Shown in pieces: positions 1-11,868 of a stretch of 64,000 bases of DNA. The notes under the pieces were generated by a model. The model was not told the DNA's origin, made no database searches, and saw only the letters and a program-made list of their open reading frames with translations. This DNA comes from Panicum virgatum (taxonomy: Eukaryota; Streptophyta; Magnoliopsida; Poales; Poaceae). The position numbers and the translations under genes are program-made. Where the stretch lies: positions 27,770,086 through 27,834,085 of the forward strand of contig NC_053140.1 of assembly GCF_016808335.1 (NCBI RefSeq), in the 5' to 3' direction. Every line of letters starts with the position of its first letter. The first letter of the stretch is position 1.

Positions 1-972
1 ATGCCGGACGGACAGGGCTGTCACCACCTGACATCTACCCCAGTCACACCGTCGAGCACGGTCATATCCGAAGGATCCCGCATACCTGAGCACCAGGCTC
101 ATGTATGAAGTCACTACTCTAGTGCTCCCAGGTCTCCCACCCTTCGGATGGACGAGTAAAACACAAGAGCAAGCCCGAAAGCACAACGAACCTCTATCCG
201 TACCCGGATCATCTGGCCTAACCAAGACCGTAGCATAACTCATGAACGAACTAATCATGGATTGATAAACTATCAAGATAGTAAAGCAACCATGGCACAA
301 CTCTATATTATGAATAGAAGGCTGACAAGTCGGATACAAAGCCATACCAGGAGCTGAGGATTGCTCAACGACCCCGAGGATGACTTGCTCGCTAAAGAAG
401 AACTAGCCTAGCTCCACTACCTAGCTAAGAGAGCAAGAGAGAGGAGATCCTTCTTGGAGAGAATGGAATGAAGTGTGTGTGTCTTGAGGGGGGAGAGGCC
501 CTATTTATAGCTCTACAGGTCGGTTTCCCGCCAATGCACATATGGAAGGTGATCAGGTGTCTTGGCAGCCACTCCTCCTCGAAATGCATCTGGACGGGAG
601 CCAGGCTAGGTTCGGCTGACCTAGGGGGTCGGCCGACCCCACCTGGCAGGCCCTCGTCCTTATCCTTCTCTAGCAGGCTGGCATGTGGGCCCTGATATCT
701 TTTCTTGTATGCATTATGCGTGGCACACCCATTTGCTCTGCCAGATAGGCCCTCTTTGTAAGGGAGTGACGCCGGATGCAATATTCTGTGTAGTTGTACG
801 GCGTCTGCTACGTGTTTTAGTCTTATTCTCCTCTTGCTCATCTGAAATATACAAAACTCGAAAACAACTGTGGAGCGAGGTTAGTGATACAAATATGTGA
901 GTAAGGCATGCAGTTTTCCTTTATTATTGAGTATAGTTGACGGGTGAAAATGGCACTTAAGCACCGTCAACA
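1..972 (-). mobile_element. Athila-like Ty3/gypsy LTR (3' LTR of a minus-strand element), cut by window edge
   Basis: Read on the minus strand, the LTR starts at 972 with TGTTGACGGTGC, directly after a purine-rich tract (973-985), and runs off the left edge. A TATA box (CTATAAATAG on the minus strand) lies at 501-510. The segment from about 690 down to 1 is clearly homologous, in inverted orientation, to 8447-9130, which is another LTR of the same family. The short open frames inside are by-products of this LTR. The Athila assignment rests on the downstream protein remnants and on the tRNA-Asp-type primer sites of the related copies; it is an inference. Confidence 0.8.
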
Positions 973-2417
973 ACTCCCCCAAGCTAGCCCTTTGCTCGTC
1001 CCGAGCAAAGTTTTAGACTTAGGTTGTTGATCAGGAGTTGCTACAATATCGAATTCCTGACTTATGCCCAAGGCACAACCGAGTGTTCTTACCTTTATTC
1101 TGAATAAGTTGGCCTTGTTCGCACCTTTTACCTTACTCCTATGGGGATTATAGCATCATCCTCATCTTTGGCGGTTGAGGGTCAGAACGGCTTTGTAGAG
1201 TACCACTTACCACTCCTTTGTTCAACCGTCAATCCGGAGGTTTCATAAAGTTTTTGAAAAGAAATTTTGTAAGTTCCTCGTGTGATTTCTCAGATCGCTC
1301 AAATGTGTTTCATTCCTCACCAAGGCCTTTTCATGTGCCTTTCTTTTCCATCCCACTTCTAATGGCTTTTTGGTGGATCTATAGGTATGGAGGATGTAAA
1401 GGCAACCTGCTTCTCATATTTTGCTAAGTCAAAGACCGGATCCAAAGGAGAAACAAGTCATAAGCCTTGATCAAGATGTGCAAGTGTGTGGATATTTTTG
1501 GTGGATGGTGGATAAAACTCCTTTATATGAATTCTCTCTCCCTTGTATATTTCTTTGGTATGGGCTATATTTTCTTTTTCTTTCTCTTTTTTTTTGACAT
1601 GCCTTGTGGGCATGTGGCATACCTTCTTTGGGTACGCATCTTTTATTTCTTCTTTTTGTATAGCCCATACATTATGATGATAACTTTGGAGAGAGATAGA
1701 CATGGTACAACTTGAAGTTTTATTTGTGGGTGGATGGATGTACTTGCTATCTTCCAAGTGTAGAAGTATAGCATGTGAGTGGGCATGTACGTGATCTTGA
1801 TCATGGGCGTATGAAGTGATTCTCTCAAAGGGTCACAACAATTTGACAAAGCTCAATGAGAAGACAAGCTGCATATGTAGAAAGGCTTTTCAAACTTGTA
1901 ACTCATATGGCTTTGGATGGGAAATGCATATCACCGAGGAACTATATTTTTGTATTTTTGAAAAGAAATACTCCAGATATCAAGCATCACGTAGGCGAAG
2001 ATCATAGCAACTCTTTTCAGCCATATCATAACCCACAACAACCTAGATTCAAATTCTGCTTTTTACTACCCACAAGTTTCAAGCTTAAGGTTTGAACATC
2101 TAGCCACCAAACTCAGAACTTAGGGAGAGCACAAGGTTGTAACTAGGCATATGTAAGAAACTAACAGAGCAATTATTCATCATCTCAACAAGGAAAAACT
2201 ACACATGCTTACTACACATACTGGAAAGCAAGTAAATAATTTTGGGTTTTTATGGGTTTTGCTAATTTTTGTTTGATTTTAGTTATGCAAATTTTTATAG
2301 ATTTTCAGAATTTTGCAAATTTTTGTTTGGTTTCATGGAAGGTTTTGGAAAGCGGTAAAGGTAGAGTTTGATACAAGATACCTCTCATGGGGGTCCTCCC
2401 CCAAGCTAGCTTCAGGC
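973..2417 (-). other. Polypurine tract and non-coding 3' region of the Athila-like element
   Basis: No gene is visible. On the minus strand the polypurine tract GCTTGGGGGAGT lies immediately before the LTR start. About 1200-1930 is recognisably similar to 48460-49217: the same order of short landmarks, a run of T followed by a GGGCATG motif, then GTGGATGGATGG. This identifies it as the conserved non-coding 3' region shared by two elements of one family. Confidence 0.7.
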
Positions 2418-3429
2418 TCACTGCTGTTGGTTGGGGTTAAACCCAGCCCAACGGTAGTAGGCCCTCCACTCCTCCTGGGATTGCTGCTGTTGCTGCTCCA
2501 GGTTCCGGATCCTCTCACCTGTGTATTGCTGCCAGTTCTGGGTTGACTCAATGTGCTGGCCCAACGACTCATCGATGTTGGTGGTGCGCACATTTAGCTC
2601 GCCCATCTGCTGAGTCAGAATGAAGCTGACCCAATGACTCATCGATGTTGATGTTGGATGAAGCTGTACATCGTGGGGGTCCGCTGGAGCTGGAATTGGT
2701 GGACTGGTGCCCTGAGGCCTGCCATGCCCACTCGGTGGAGCTGGCACTCTGCCATGATGAACCTCCAACCTCATATTGTTGTGGTTGAGGCTGAGGTTGC
2801 TGCTACATGAATTCCTCCCTTCTGGCCCTACTTCTTGTAACCCTGCCAGGAAGACCAGAAACACTATGCCTATGGCTCTCCTCTTGTGGAACAAGAGGGA
2901 TGGTTAGCGAACGGCAGTTATACAAGTGATATCCCGCGTTTGGCAACGGAATTTCATTTGCATAACTGAGTGAAAAGAAAATCATGGAGTCATCCGGTCC
3001 TTTCTTGAGTGTGTGGCCTTGAACCAAGTACACCTCATTGATCATAACACGGGGCTCCTCAATGAAGGGAATGGGGTTCCCATCTAAGATTCCCATGTTT
3101 GATGCGATGCGGGTAACCAAAGAAGTGCATTCAATAGGACCCCTCATCCGAAAATTTGTGAGCCATTGCTTAACCATTGCTTGTGCAGGGGAGATTTAGA
3201 TCTTGTTGACCATGGCATATAATATGATCAATTCATCATTCCGCACTGGTCGTGGATCATCTCTTGGGAAGAGAGTGATAGCCACCCACTTGTGCATCAA
3301 ACGAAGAGTCGGATTTTGAATGTCATTGCACCGAGGTGCAAATTTACCATGAACAACTTGACCCGAAATCAAACCCCAAAACTCATGTCGGTCAAAACCG
3401 CGGCAAGAACGATCGCAATATCCAGACAA
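2418..3429 (-). pseudogene. Athila-type extra ORF (plant retrotransposon ORF after pol), broken
   Basis: The minus strand carries three pieces of one protein. The first (3429-3196) and second (3177-2803) are in the same frame and separated by one stop codon (TAA, 3196-3198), where related proteins would have lysine. The third (about 2650-2418) is in a different frame and carries the glutamine-rich C-terminus (NLEQQQQQSQEEW). The segment HKWVAITLFPRDDPRP and the following MVKQWLTNF region are characteristic of the protein encoded between pol and the 3' LTR of grass Athila-like elements, whose function is not established. The N-terminal end is lost at about 3345, where Tat-element sequence begins. 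It is dead: at least two stops and one frameshift. Confidence 0.75.
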
Positions 3430-3626
3430 GATCTTTCAATGTGGGAGACATGGTCCTACACAGAATTCAAGATGAAACGGGCCTGCACAAACTCAACTCG
3501 AGATGGGAAGGACCTTTCATCATCACTAAAGTTACAGGACCAGGATCCTACCGACTGATCTACCCGGACGGACTAGAAGTCCCCAACTCATGGAACATCG
3601 AGCATCTCCGGAAGTTCTATCCATAA
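3400..3626 (+). pseudogene. C-terminal end of Tat-lineage gypsy integrase (5'-truncated pol)
   Basis: About 75 residues at the very end of a Ty3/gypsy polyprotein. The motifs GDMVLHRIQDETGLHKL, WEGPFII and the ending EHLRKFYP are the C-terminal integrase segment typical of Tat-lineage elements (RIRE2/Retrosor group). The TAA stop is at 3624-3626. Everything upstream of about 3400 (gag, protease, RT, RNase H, integrase core) is missing, and the join to the minus-strand Athila-like remnant lies near 3345-3405. The rest of the Tat 3' end follows in order on the same strand to 8446. Confidence 0.85.
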
Positions 3627-3709
3627 GCTGTCAGAGACAACCTCCTAGATTTCAAATTTCAATAAAGAAACATGGTCCTTCAGGAGTTCAATTCAAATTC
3701 CCAAGACAG

Positions 3710-4520
3710 CTTCAGGAGTCGTAACTCCATCGGCTACCTCGAATACAAACCTTTCTTTGTTGACTCAAAGTCAAAGGCACGGCGAATCGAGTAGTCGGGG
3801 CTAAGGGACATGAGCCCTATGGCCCTAGAGACAAGTTATCTACCCTCTTCAGGAGTTGTAACTCCATCGGCTATCTCGAATACCAACCTTTCTTTGTTTA
3901 CTCAAAGTCAAAGGCACGGCGAATCGAGTAGTCGGGGCTAAGGGATACGAGCCCTGCGGCCCTAGAGACAAGTTATCTACCTTCTTCAGGAGTTGTAACT
4001 CCATCGGCTACCTTGAATACCAACCTTTCTTTGTTTACTCAAAGTCAAAGGCACGGCGAATCGAGTAGTCGAGGCTAAGGGACATGAGCCCTACGGCCCA
4101 AGAGACAAGTTCTCTACCCTCTTCAGGAGTCGTAACTCCATCGGCTATCTCGAATACCAACCTTTCTTTGTTTACTCAAAGTCAAAGGCATGGCGAATCG
4201 AGTAGTCGGGGCTAAGGGACATGAGCCCTGCGGCCCTAGAGACAAGTTCTCTACCTTTTTCAGGAGTCGTAACTCCATCAGCTACCTCGAATACCAACCT
4301 TTCTTTTTTACTCAAAGTCAAAGGCACGACAAATCGAGTAGTCGGGGCTAAGGGACATAAGCCCTGCGTCCCTAGAGACAAGTTCTCTACCCTCTTCAGG
4401 AGTCGTAACTCCATCGGCTACCACGAATACTTATTTACTCAAAGTCAAAAGCACGACGAATCGAGTAGTCGGGGCAAAGGGACATGAGCCCTGCGGCCCT
4501 AGAGACAAGTTCTCTACACC
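3710..4520 (+). repeat. Tandem repeat, about six copies of a 137-bp unit
   Basis: The landmark CTTCAGGAGT starts at 3710, 3847, 3984, 4121, about 4258 and 4394, so the period is 137 bp (136 once). Units share TCGGCTA, CTCAAAGTCAAAGGCAC, CGAATCGAGTAGTCGGGGCTAAGGG and a final GAGACAAGTT. The last copy has a short internal deletion, and the array dissolves at about 4520. Such arrays between pol and the 3' LTR are known from Tat-lineage elements. The open frames across it are repeat artefacts. Confidence 0.92.
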
Positions 4521-4539
4521 CCCAAGGAGTCATAACTCC

Positions 4540-5070
4540 GCCTAAGAGACACGAGCTCCGCGGCCAAGAGGAACAGGCTTCCTATCTCCCGAGAGGATTT
4601 TCTCATCCATGAGAAGAAAACTGATCGACTACTACGGTACTCGGCCTTCGGAGGGACAAGCCCCCTATCTCCAAAGAAGAGGAACTCACCCATGAGGTGA
4701 TAACCTGTCGACTACCATGGTACTCGACTCAAGCTGAGATAAGATCTCAATCTCCCAAGAAGAGTCACCCATCCACGAGATGGCCACTTGTCGACTACTA
4801 CGGTACTCGGCCTCTGGAGGGAAGAGTTCCCTATCTCCAAGACTTACTCGTCCATGAGACGACAGTTCATCGACTACTATGGTACTCAACCTAAAAAGAG
4901 GCAAGATCTCAAGAAGAGCTATTCTTTCGCAAAGAGTGAAACCAAGGAAGAGATACAACCTCTACATCTACACAAGATGATTGCTCAAACAAAGTTCTCA
5001 CAAAAAGAACTCGACAACTCATTGGCAAAAAGTCTTATTTACATGGCAAAGAGAAGATATACAGTACATC
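4540..5070 (+). repeat. Diverged direct repeats downstream of the 137-bp array
   Basis: The motif TCGACTACTACGGTACTCG or a close variant recurs near 4625, 4710, 4793 and 4869, spaced about 75-85 bp apart, with CCTATCTCC and CCATGAGA between. These look like older, degraded tandem repeats in the untranslated 3' region of the Tat element. No coding signal is seen. Confidence 0.6.
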
Positions 5071-7443
5071 CTACTGATCTATCAACTTTACAATCTGGTC
5101 GGCCACAGGTTCAGCCTCCCCTACGTACTTGAATTGGTCATGGTCACACGTTGAACACATGCCATCGCCAAGAATGCCTATCTTCACCCAAGGCCAGTAT
5201 GACTTGACAAGACCAAGAGCTTGCGCTACACAATTCCTAGAAGCTTCAGCCAAGCACTCGGCAAACTTCTCAGCGACCTTCTACAACCGATCAGCCAAAC
5301 TTCCACCAGACTCCTCGGCGGAACCTATGGACTCGACCACAGTCTGAGCCGCCACCCGAAGCTCCTGCAACTCCTTCTAGTGCTCCTCAGTGCTGTCTGT
5401 GGTTACAACAAGAAGGACGTAAGCACCTATACGACCAAAAGGAAAACCTCAGAACACAGATCTGGAGGTTACCTCGGTTCTTCCGGATCACTTCCTTCAG
5501 CATCCTGACCCTCTGCTCAAGCACGGCTTTGTCCTTCTTCAAAGCAGCATTCTCCGCCTCTAACAGAGCGATCTTCTGGCAATCCGCCTCAGTCGCCTTC
5601 AGCTTATGAGACTTCAGATACGACCGATTGGCCATTTGCTGCAACAACACAGTCAGTCTACAGAAAAATCCTACACAAGGAAAAAAGTACTGACAACAGT
5701 ACTCACCATAGAAAACCTGGTGAATTCCCGTACAATGGCTCGGAATTTCTTCATATTCCCAGCCGTCAACTGCGGATCATCTTCAAGCTGTTCACCATGG
5801 TAACACTCAAAGCGAGGAGGCGATGCTGTAATTTCCTCCTGTAGGCTGTCACCTGACTCCTCCGCCTCTTTAGCTTCGGGCAAGACACCTGTTGTCTTAT
5901 CCGCGTGAAGCAGTCGAGCAACTGGAAGAACCTTCGAATCATTGTAACGAGGAATGATGGGCTCACCAACTGGGATCTCCTCCGAAGGTTGCGATCCCAT
6001 CCCACGAGCCCTCCTCGATGATTCTGCCACATCAGAAGGAGCAGCAGCAGCAGGAGCCCCTTCCTCAACCACTCGCATTTGCTTGGACGCATGACCAGGG
6101 CTACAAACAAAAGGAAAGGCATCAGACAGTCAGCTCAGAACAGGACAAAAACCACTCGATGAGCTACCTGACATCGCCGCTAACTCTCCTCTTCCGCATA
6201 GTTGTCCTCAGCTTTTTGGGACAACTAGTGCCAGCTTCAGACTCAGGGCTCTCTCCTCGACCCAAGGACTCGACCGCCTCACCCTTCACTTCCTCTGCAA
6301 GGGCAGCACCCCCGTCAGAATCCTCATCTAATAAATCATCGAACTCAGCCGAATTCGGATGAGAATCAACAAAGGGTTGATGAGCACTTAGAGTCTGATG
6401 AAGTGGATGAGGCACTTCAGGCAGCGGAGCATCACTCCGGAACACAAGCACATCATTCTACAAGTAAAAGCAACACTCAGCAACAAGTGCAAAGAAGGGA
6501 ATTCAACAAGACGAATTTCAAAAAACTACTCGAAGAACAAGAAAATTACCGGATTTGGTGGATTCTTACGACAATACAGCTCAGGGAGTTCTGGCACAAA
6601 ATCCACTCCCTCAAAAATGTCATTTAGAATCGCCATAGCCTCATTCGGGTGAATCACCTCTGAAGAAAAACAAGAAGGATCGTCCAAGTCGGAATACTCG
6701 AACCCAGCATGGCAACGCTTCTGCAAAGGCTGAATTTGTCTGCCAAGCCAGGAAAAAGCAACCATCACACCGGTCACCCCCTTATTCTTCAGAACAGCAA
6801 TCCATTGCAGCAATTCTTCCTCCTAAACTTGCATATATCCATGATGAAACCATTCATGACACCGCTTGGGCGGACCGGGAACTCTGTCGGGAAGCGACGG
6901 CGCATGATTATCTATATAAAACCACTCGGCCCTCCAGTCACCAATCTGACAACGAGGAGTATACGGAATATATCTCCCCACCATCTCAGAACGAAGCTCA
7001 AGATTGGCTCCACCAACCGTGGCAACATTCGAAAAATTTGGATAAGGGTACAAGAAGAACAGACTCTTGAACAGATCAAAGTGCGGGTAGATTCCAAGAA
7101 AAGCCTCGCACAAATGAACAAAAATAGCAATATGGAGAATGAAAGTTGGAGTCAAATGATGAAGCTGGATCCCTCAGAAAAAGAGGAGACCCTGCAAGAA
7201 ATCGCAGATGGGAATCGCCAATCCACGTTCTACAAAAGCCTTGGACATAACATTATCTGCAACTCTTTCATATGGTCTTGCGTGTCCCTCAGCCGAAAAC
7301 CACTGGACAACTGACCTAGGACGGAGAAGTCGACGACTGACAAGAGATGAGATCACGGATTCTGACAACTTACTTTTCCTCCAACCATCCGCGATCGTCG
7401 CCTCCTTCTCGGATCCCTAGCGCTTGGACTTCTTCGGCGCCAT
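5071..7443 (-). pseudogene. Antisense ORF of the Tat-lineage element (putative gypsy-type transposon domain), decayed
   Basis: The minus strand, opposite to pol, holds a long decayed coding region. It starts at 7443 with MAPKKSKR, followed at once by a stop. It continues through 7368-7174 and 7155-6823, the recognisable 'putative gypsy type transposon' (Transposase_28) block with FVHLCEAFLGIYPHFDLF, VGGANLELR and DWRAEWFYID. It goes on through 6813-6526, an acidic serine-rich stretch (6451-6164), a coiled-coil-like segment (about 5650-5500, KIALLEAENAALKKDKAVLEQ) and a C-terminal piece at 5253-5071. Stops and frameshifts interrupt it repeatedly. Tat elements are known to carry such an antisense ORF between pol and the 3' LTR; its role is unknown. 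Confidence 0.8.
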
Positions 7444-8033
7444 CCGGAAGGTCACAAGTCTTTTTTCGCGCATATGCTCGGGGGCTGAGAAATCAAAGGA
7501 AGACAGAAGACAAAGCCTAACACAGAAGATTGAGGAGATGGCTAGAGGCAAGAGCAGGTAAAAACATAGATCGGATCACCACAGTTAAATAACAAGGCCA
7601 GTGGCATTTCCTAAAATATCAGGAAGATCGAAGGTCGGAAAGTACGCCTCGGTTTGGGAACCTTAACCCTAAATCGAGGGATTTCAAGTCAAGGCTCGGG
7701 GGCTGCGAGACATACATCATAAATGACACTTTTTCAAGAAAAGACACCGAAGACCAAAAAATACCCTCAACCTGATCCTTCGGTTCAACCTAAGGCTTGG
7801 GGGCTACTCCATATGGAGCGCGAGTACTTCGCGCACCATATCAGAAGAAAAGACTCGAGGCTAGAGCACCTCATAGCCTCGATGCAGCCAAGGAAGTACT
7901 TGGAAGACTATCCAAAGTGCCCAGCGGACTCCAAGTCTAGGCAGTGGACTCTAGAGGCATCTAAAAGCACTCAATGAACGTCTCCCGAAGTACTCGATGC
8001 CTGCAGGACTCAACTACGAAGAGCTCGGGAGCT
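7444..8033 (+). other. Tat element 3' non-coding region and polypurine tract
   Basis: No gene is seen. CTCGGGGGCT or CTTGGGGGCT occurs three times (about 7475, 7692 and 7795). These are polypurine-tract-like decamers typical of the region before Tat 3' LTRs. The tract actually used is probably GAAGAGCTCGGGAGCT (8018-8033), because it directly precedes a TG at 8034 that starts a recognisable LTR. Confidence 0.55.
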
Positions 8034-8446
8034 TGTCAGACCTGGGGCCACGGGACTGCTCATAAGCATAGAATATTCTGGAAGAAGGGGTGGTACATGG
8101 ACTACCCCTCATTACCCTATATCTACTCGTACAACAGTTGAACTAGCTGGAGTACACGGAAACTACCCGATCGGAGTAGAACTCCAAACGTACCCGGCTA
8201 GAACTTTCCATGTAACTCGATCCCCCAAAGATATATAAGGGCGGACAGGGACCCCTCCAAAACATCGAACAACACCTAAAGGAATACAAACCACCACACA
8301 GGACGTAGGGTATTACGCTCCGGCAGCCTGAACCTGTCTAAATCCTTGTGTTCCTTGCACCATAGCGTTCTGATCTCGGCGAGTCCCTACTCATAACCAC
8401 TCTCCTCGGGATACCCCTTGGAGAACCCGACGGTAAAACACCGACA
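8034..8446 (+). mobile_element. 3' LTR of the Tat-lineage gypsy element
   Basis: The LTR starts TGTCAGACCTGGGGCCACGG after the polypurine tract and ends AACACCGACA at 8446. It is 413 bp, short as usual for this lineage. It has a TATA box (GATATATAAGGGCGG, about 8228-8242) and the family's familiar sequence GGACGTAGGGTATTACGCTC followed by AATCCTTGTGTTCCTTGC. The matching 5' LTR is not in the window. At 8447 the sequence returns abruptly to the middle of an Athila-like LTR, so the Tat element appears to have inserted there before later rearrangement. Confidence 0.82.
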
Positions 8447-9728
8447 CACATCTCAGCCCGCTAGAGAAGGATGAGGACATGACGCGGCCAGGAGGGGCCG
8501 GCCGACCCCTAGGTCGGCTGAACCTGGCTGGCCTCCCGTCTAGGTGCACTTTGAGAAGGAGTCTCTGCCAAGTCTCCTGATCACCTTCCATATGTGCTTT
8601 TGGTGGGAACCGACCTCCACTAGTATAAATAGGGCCTCTCACCCCCCTCTCAACACACACACATTTCATTCCACTCTCTCCAATGAGGCTTTCTCTCTTG
8701 CTCTCTTAGCTAGGTAGTGGAGATAGGCTAGTTTTTCCTTAGTGAAGCAAGTCGTCCTCGGGGTCGTTGAGCAATCCTCGGCTCCAGGTATGGCCTTGTA
8801 TTCGACTTGTCAGACTTCTATTCATAATATAGAGATGTACCATGGTTGCTTTACTATCTTGATAGTTTATCAATTCATGCTTAGTTCGTTCATGAGTGGT
8901 GCTATGGATTTGGTTAGGCCAGATGATCCGGTATGGATAGAGGTTTGTTGTGCTTTCGGGCTTGCTCTAGCGTTTTACTTGTCCATCCAAATGGTGGGAG
9001 ACCCGAGGACGCTAGGGTAGTGACTTCATGCACGAGCGTGGTGCTCGGGTATGTGGGATCCTTCGGATATGACCATGCTTCGCGGTGTGACTGGGGTAAA
9101 CGGCAGGTGGTGACAGCCCTGTCCATCCGGCGTAATAGCTGTGTTGCATTTAGCATATTCCCCGAGATTCGGGTATGGTGTAGGAGTTCATGCAAAGAGG
9201 TAACGGGACTAGATGTACTCTGGTTTGGGACCTTTTCCCCGCTATCCCATTTTTCTGGCACCTGTAGTCCTAACCAAGTCCTAACATGACCCCATCTCTG
9301 GATAGAAGCACTAGGACACCTAACCTAGCCTAAGCTCCAGCTGACTTAACGTAGGATAGATTAGTTCTTTCTTTTGTCATTTCTCTCTTTTATTCCTTCC
9401 TCCTGGAGTGTGGATGTGTGCTGTGTCGCATTACCCTTGCTTATTTCTTTATCTTGGCTTACCCCTGTCAGAGTTTTGCCTCTTGTTTGAGGCACAATGT
9501 CATGGTTAATGTTAAGTACAATACCTTTGCCACTGCCTTCCTTTGGGAAAATATAAATAACAATACTCTTACTGTCCCGGTGAAATGCTACAACGGTATA
9601 TCTGTGCGCTTGTGGATCCTTCTATAATCATATAGATTATACCATGAGAATGGCGTTCCTTTGGTGCAGTTGCTAGAATGGGTTCGGCACCCTCATTTCT
9701 AGTGATTACACTAAGAAATGCAAACAAG
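8447..9728 (+). mobile_element. Athila-like LTR, plus strand, 5' part missing
   Basis: This is homologous to 1-690 but in the opposite orientation, and it also contains the U5-like 3' part that lies outside the window in the left copy. The TATA box AGTATAAATAGGGCC is at about 8617-8631. The LTR ends near 9728 in a degenerate CAAACA, close to the ACCAACA end of the related LTR at 41977-43268. Internal short frames are not genes. It belongs to a plus-strand element whose body has been lost or replaced by the copia fragment. Confidence 0.75.
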
Positions 9729-9732
9729 CATT

Positions 9733-9752
9733 TCTGAGGCCGTTGCCGAGGT
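9733..9752 (+). promoter_or_regulatory. Degenerate primer binding site, tRNA-Asp type
   Basis: CTGAGGCCGTTGCCGAGG follows the LTR end and resembles the 3' end of tRNA-Asp (TGGCGCCGTTGCCGGGGA), the primer used by Athila-type elements. It differs at a few positions and matches the better-preserved site at 43276-43293. Confidence 0.6.
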
Positions 9753-9767
9753 CGTAAAAACCTGGTA

Positions 9768-11340
9768 GCGACTTAAGAAATACCAACACAAGAGACAAAG
9801 GATCGCAAAATTCTTTGGTGATGACTTCACTGTGTATCTTGTGGATGACACACCCACTACTATTGCTGATGCATATGCATCTCCAGATGCAGATGATTGG
9901 AAAGAAGCTGTTCAAAGTGAGATGGACTCAATTCTATCCAATGGTACGTGGGAACTCACTGAGTGACCCTATGGTTGCAAACCTGTGGGTTGTAAATGGG
10001 TGTTCAAGAAGAAGCTTAGGTCTGATGGTACTATTGAGAAGTACAAGGCTCGGCTTGTGGCCAAAGGTTAAACACAAAAAGAAGGCGAAGACTTATTTGA
10101 CACGCACTCACCGGTTGCTAGACTGACTACTATTCGAGAACTTCTTTCCATGGCCGCCTCATATGGTCTTATCGTTCATTAGATGGACGTAAATACAGCT
10201 TTCCTGAATGGAGAGTTGGATGAGATCTATATGGATCAGCATGATGGGATCAGCATGATGCATTTTGACAAAACTTTAACTTTTGCGGGCTTTGTCATAA
10301 ACGAGGCTGATAGATATGTGTACTATCGCTATGGTGGGGGTGCAGGAGTCATATTGTGCTTGTATGTGGATGACATACTGATTTTTGGCACAAATATTGG
10401 TGCGATCAATGAGGTCAAGTCTTTTCTATCAAAGAGTTTTGATATGAAAGATTTGGGACAAGCTGATGTGATTCTGAACATCAAGCTGATTAACGGTGAG
10501 AATGGGATTACTCTTTCACAGTCTCATTATGTGGAGAAGATATTGAGTCGCTTTGGCTATGTAGATAGAAAGGCTTCTCCAACTCCTTATGATCCCAGTG
10601 TGATACTCCGAAAGAACAAGAAGATTGCAAAAGATCAGCTGAGATACTCCAAGATAATTGGTTCACTCATGTACTTAGCTAGCGCAACGAGACCCGACAT
10701 ATCTTTGGCTGAGTAAATTGAGCAGGTTCATATCCAACCCGGGTACTGATCATTGGCATGCATTTGAAAGGGTTATGTGCTATCTAGTTGGTACTATGAG
10801 TTATGGAATTCACTATTCTGGGCACCCTGGTGTGCTTGAGGGATATAGTGATTCGAACTGGATATCTAATTCTAATGACCTTTATGCCAGGAGTGGGTAT
10901 GTGTTTACCCTAGGAGGTGGTGCGATATCATGGAGGTCTTGCAAACAGACCATTTTGACGAGGTCAACCATGGAAGCAGAACTTACTACTTTGGATACAG
11001 CTACTATTGAGGCGGAGTGGCTGCGTGAGCTCTTGATGGACTTACCTGTGGTTGAGAAACCAATGCCGGCTATCCTTATGAATTGTGACAATCAAACGGT
11101 GATAGTCAAAGTGAACAGTGCTAAGGATAATGCAAAGTCATCAAGACATTTTAAAAGATGACTGAAGTCTGTCGGGAAGATGAGAAACTCCGGAGTGATA
11201 AGTGTGACTTATATTCAAACAGACAAAAACCTGGTAGATCTCTTTACAAAAGGGCTATCACGGAATGCGATAGAATGTGCATCGAGGGATATGGGTTTGA
11301 GACCCATGTAGTTGCCATAGTAGTAACCCAACCTATGTGA
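9768..11340 (+). pseudogene. Ty1/copia pol remnant: end of integrase region, reverse transcriptase, RNase H
   Basis: Pieces of a copia polyprotein lie in order on the plus strand: AKFFGDDFTVYLVDDTPTT near 9810, the RT start (WKEAVQSEMDSILSNGTWEL), KARLVAKG, MDVNTAFLNGELDEIYMDQ (10183), the RT active-site segment LYVDDIL at about 10360, and ATRPDIS. RNase H follows (10718-11161, with EGYSDSNWIS and TRSTMEAEL) and then the C-terminal tail to about 11340. Defects are clear: a stop at 9963-9965, another after KARLVAKG, a stop before MDVNTAF, a deletion of roughly 50 residues of the RT palm after YMDQ (about 10230), a 2-bp loss giving a stop at 10714, and a frameshift after 11158. It cannot encode a working enzyme. 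Confidence 0.9.
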
Positions 11341-11868
11341 TTGTAGATCCCGTGAATTAGGATCTGGGAAGAACAAGCTATCGGTTAACTGAGGAGAGTA
11401 ACTTTCTTTTGAACCCTCTTTTAGTGAAAATGCAATACTCTTAGACGCTGTATGGTAGGTTGGCTATGTGCCTTAATGTGTTTTTGTTGGCTTGGTTAAG
11501 CAAAGATGCTGTCTTACAGAGCATTCTTGAAAGAAGCACACCTATATGAGCCCGATTGTTCAACGTCGCAGTCTATGAGACTTGGGTAATCTCTATCAAG
11601 CTCATGAAGAGACTAGGGAGTATGACGTATATGCTCCACTCGCGGAGTAGGCTACTGGCAGCCGTGTACTGGTTATGACTTTGAGTGAAACTTGTTCACA
11701 CCAAACTTGCGATTCCAGGCATAGTCCATTGTTCAAGTTGTGGATAAGTGTAGCTTGAAGCTCTAGATGAGAGTTCAACTTAACAGTCCTCACCGAAACA
11801 CTGGTATATCAAACGGTAGTGAGAAACATACAAATCTCTAAATGGGCATTTGAGATCTGGTGGGGGAT
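11341..11868 (+). other. Copia 3' untranslated region with polypurine tract
   Basis: No gene is seen. GGTGGGGGATT at about 11858-11868 is a good copia polypurine tract and directly precedes the LTR. It follows the pol remnant without interruption. Confidence 0.6.

Noticed and set aside
3710..4520. Regular repeats suggesting a CRISPR-like array
   Set aside because: The whole 137-bp unit repeats, with no unique spacers, and it lies in a plant retrotransposon 3' region.
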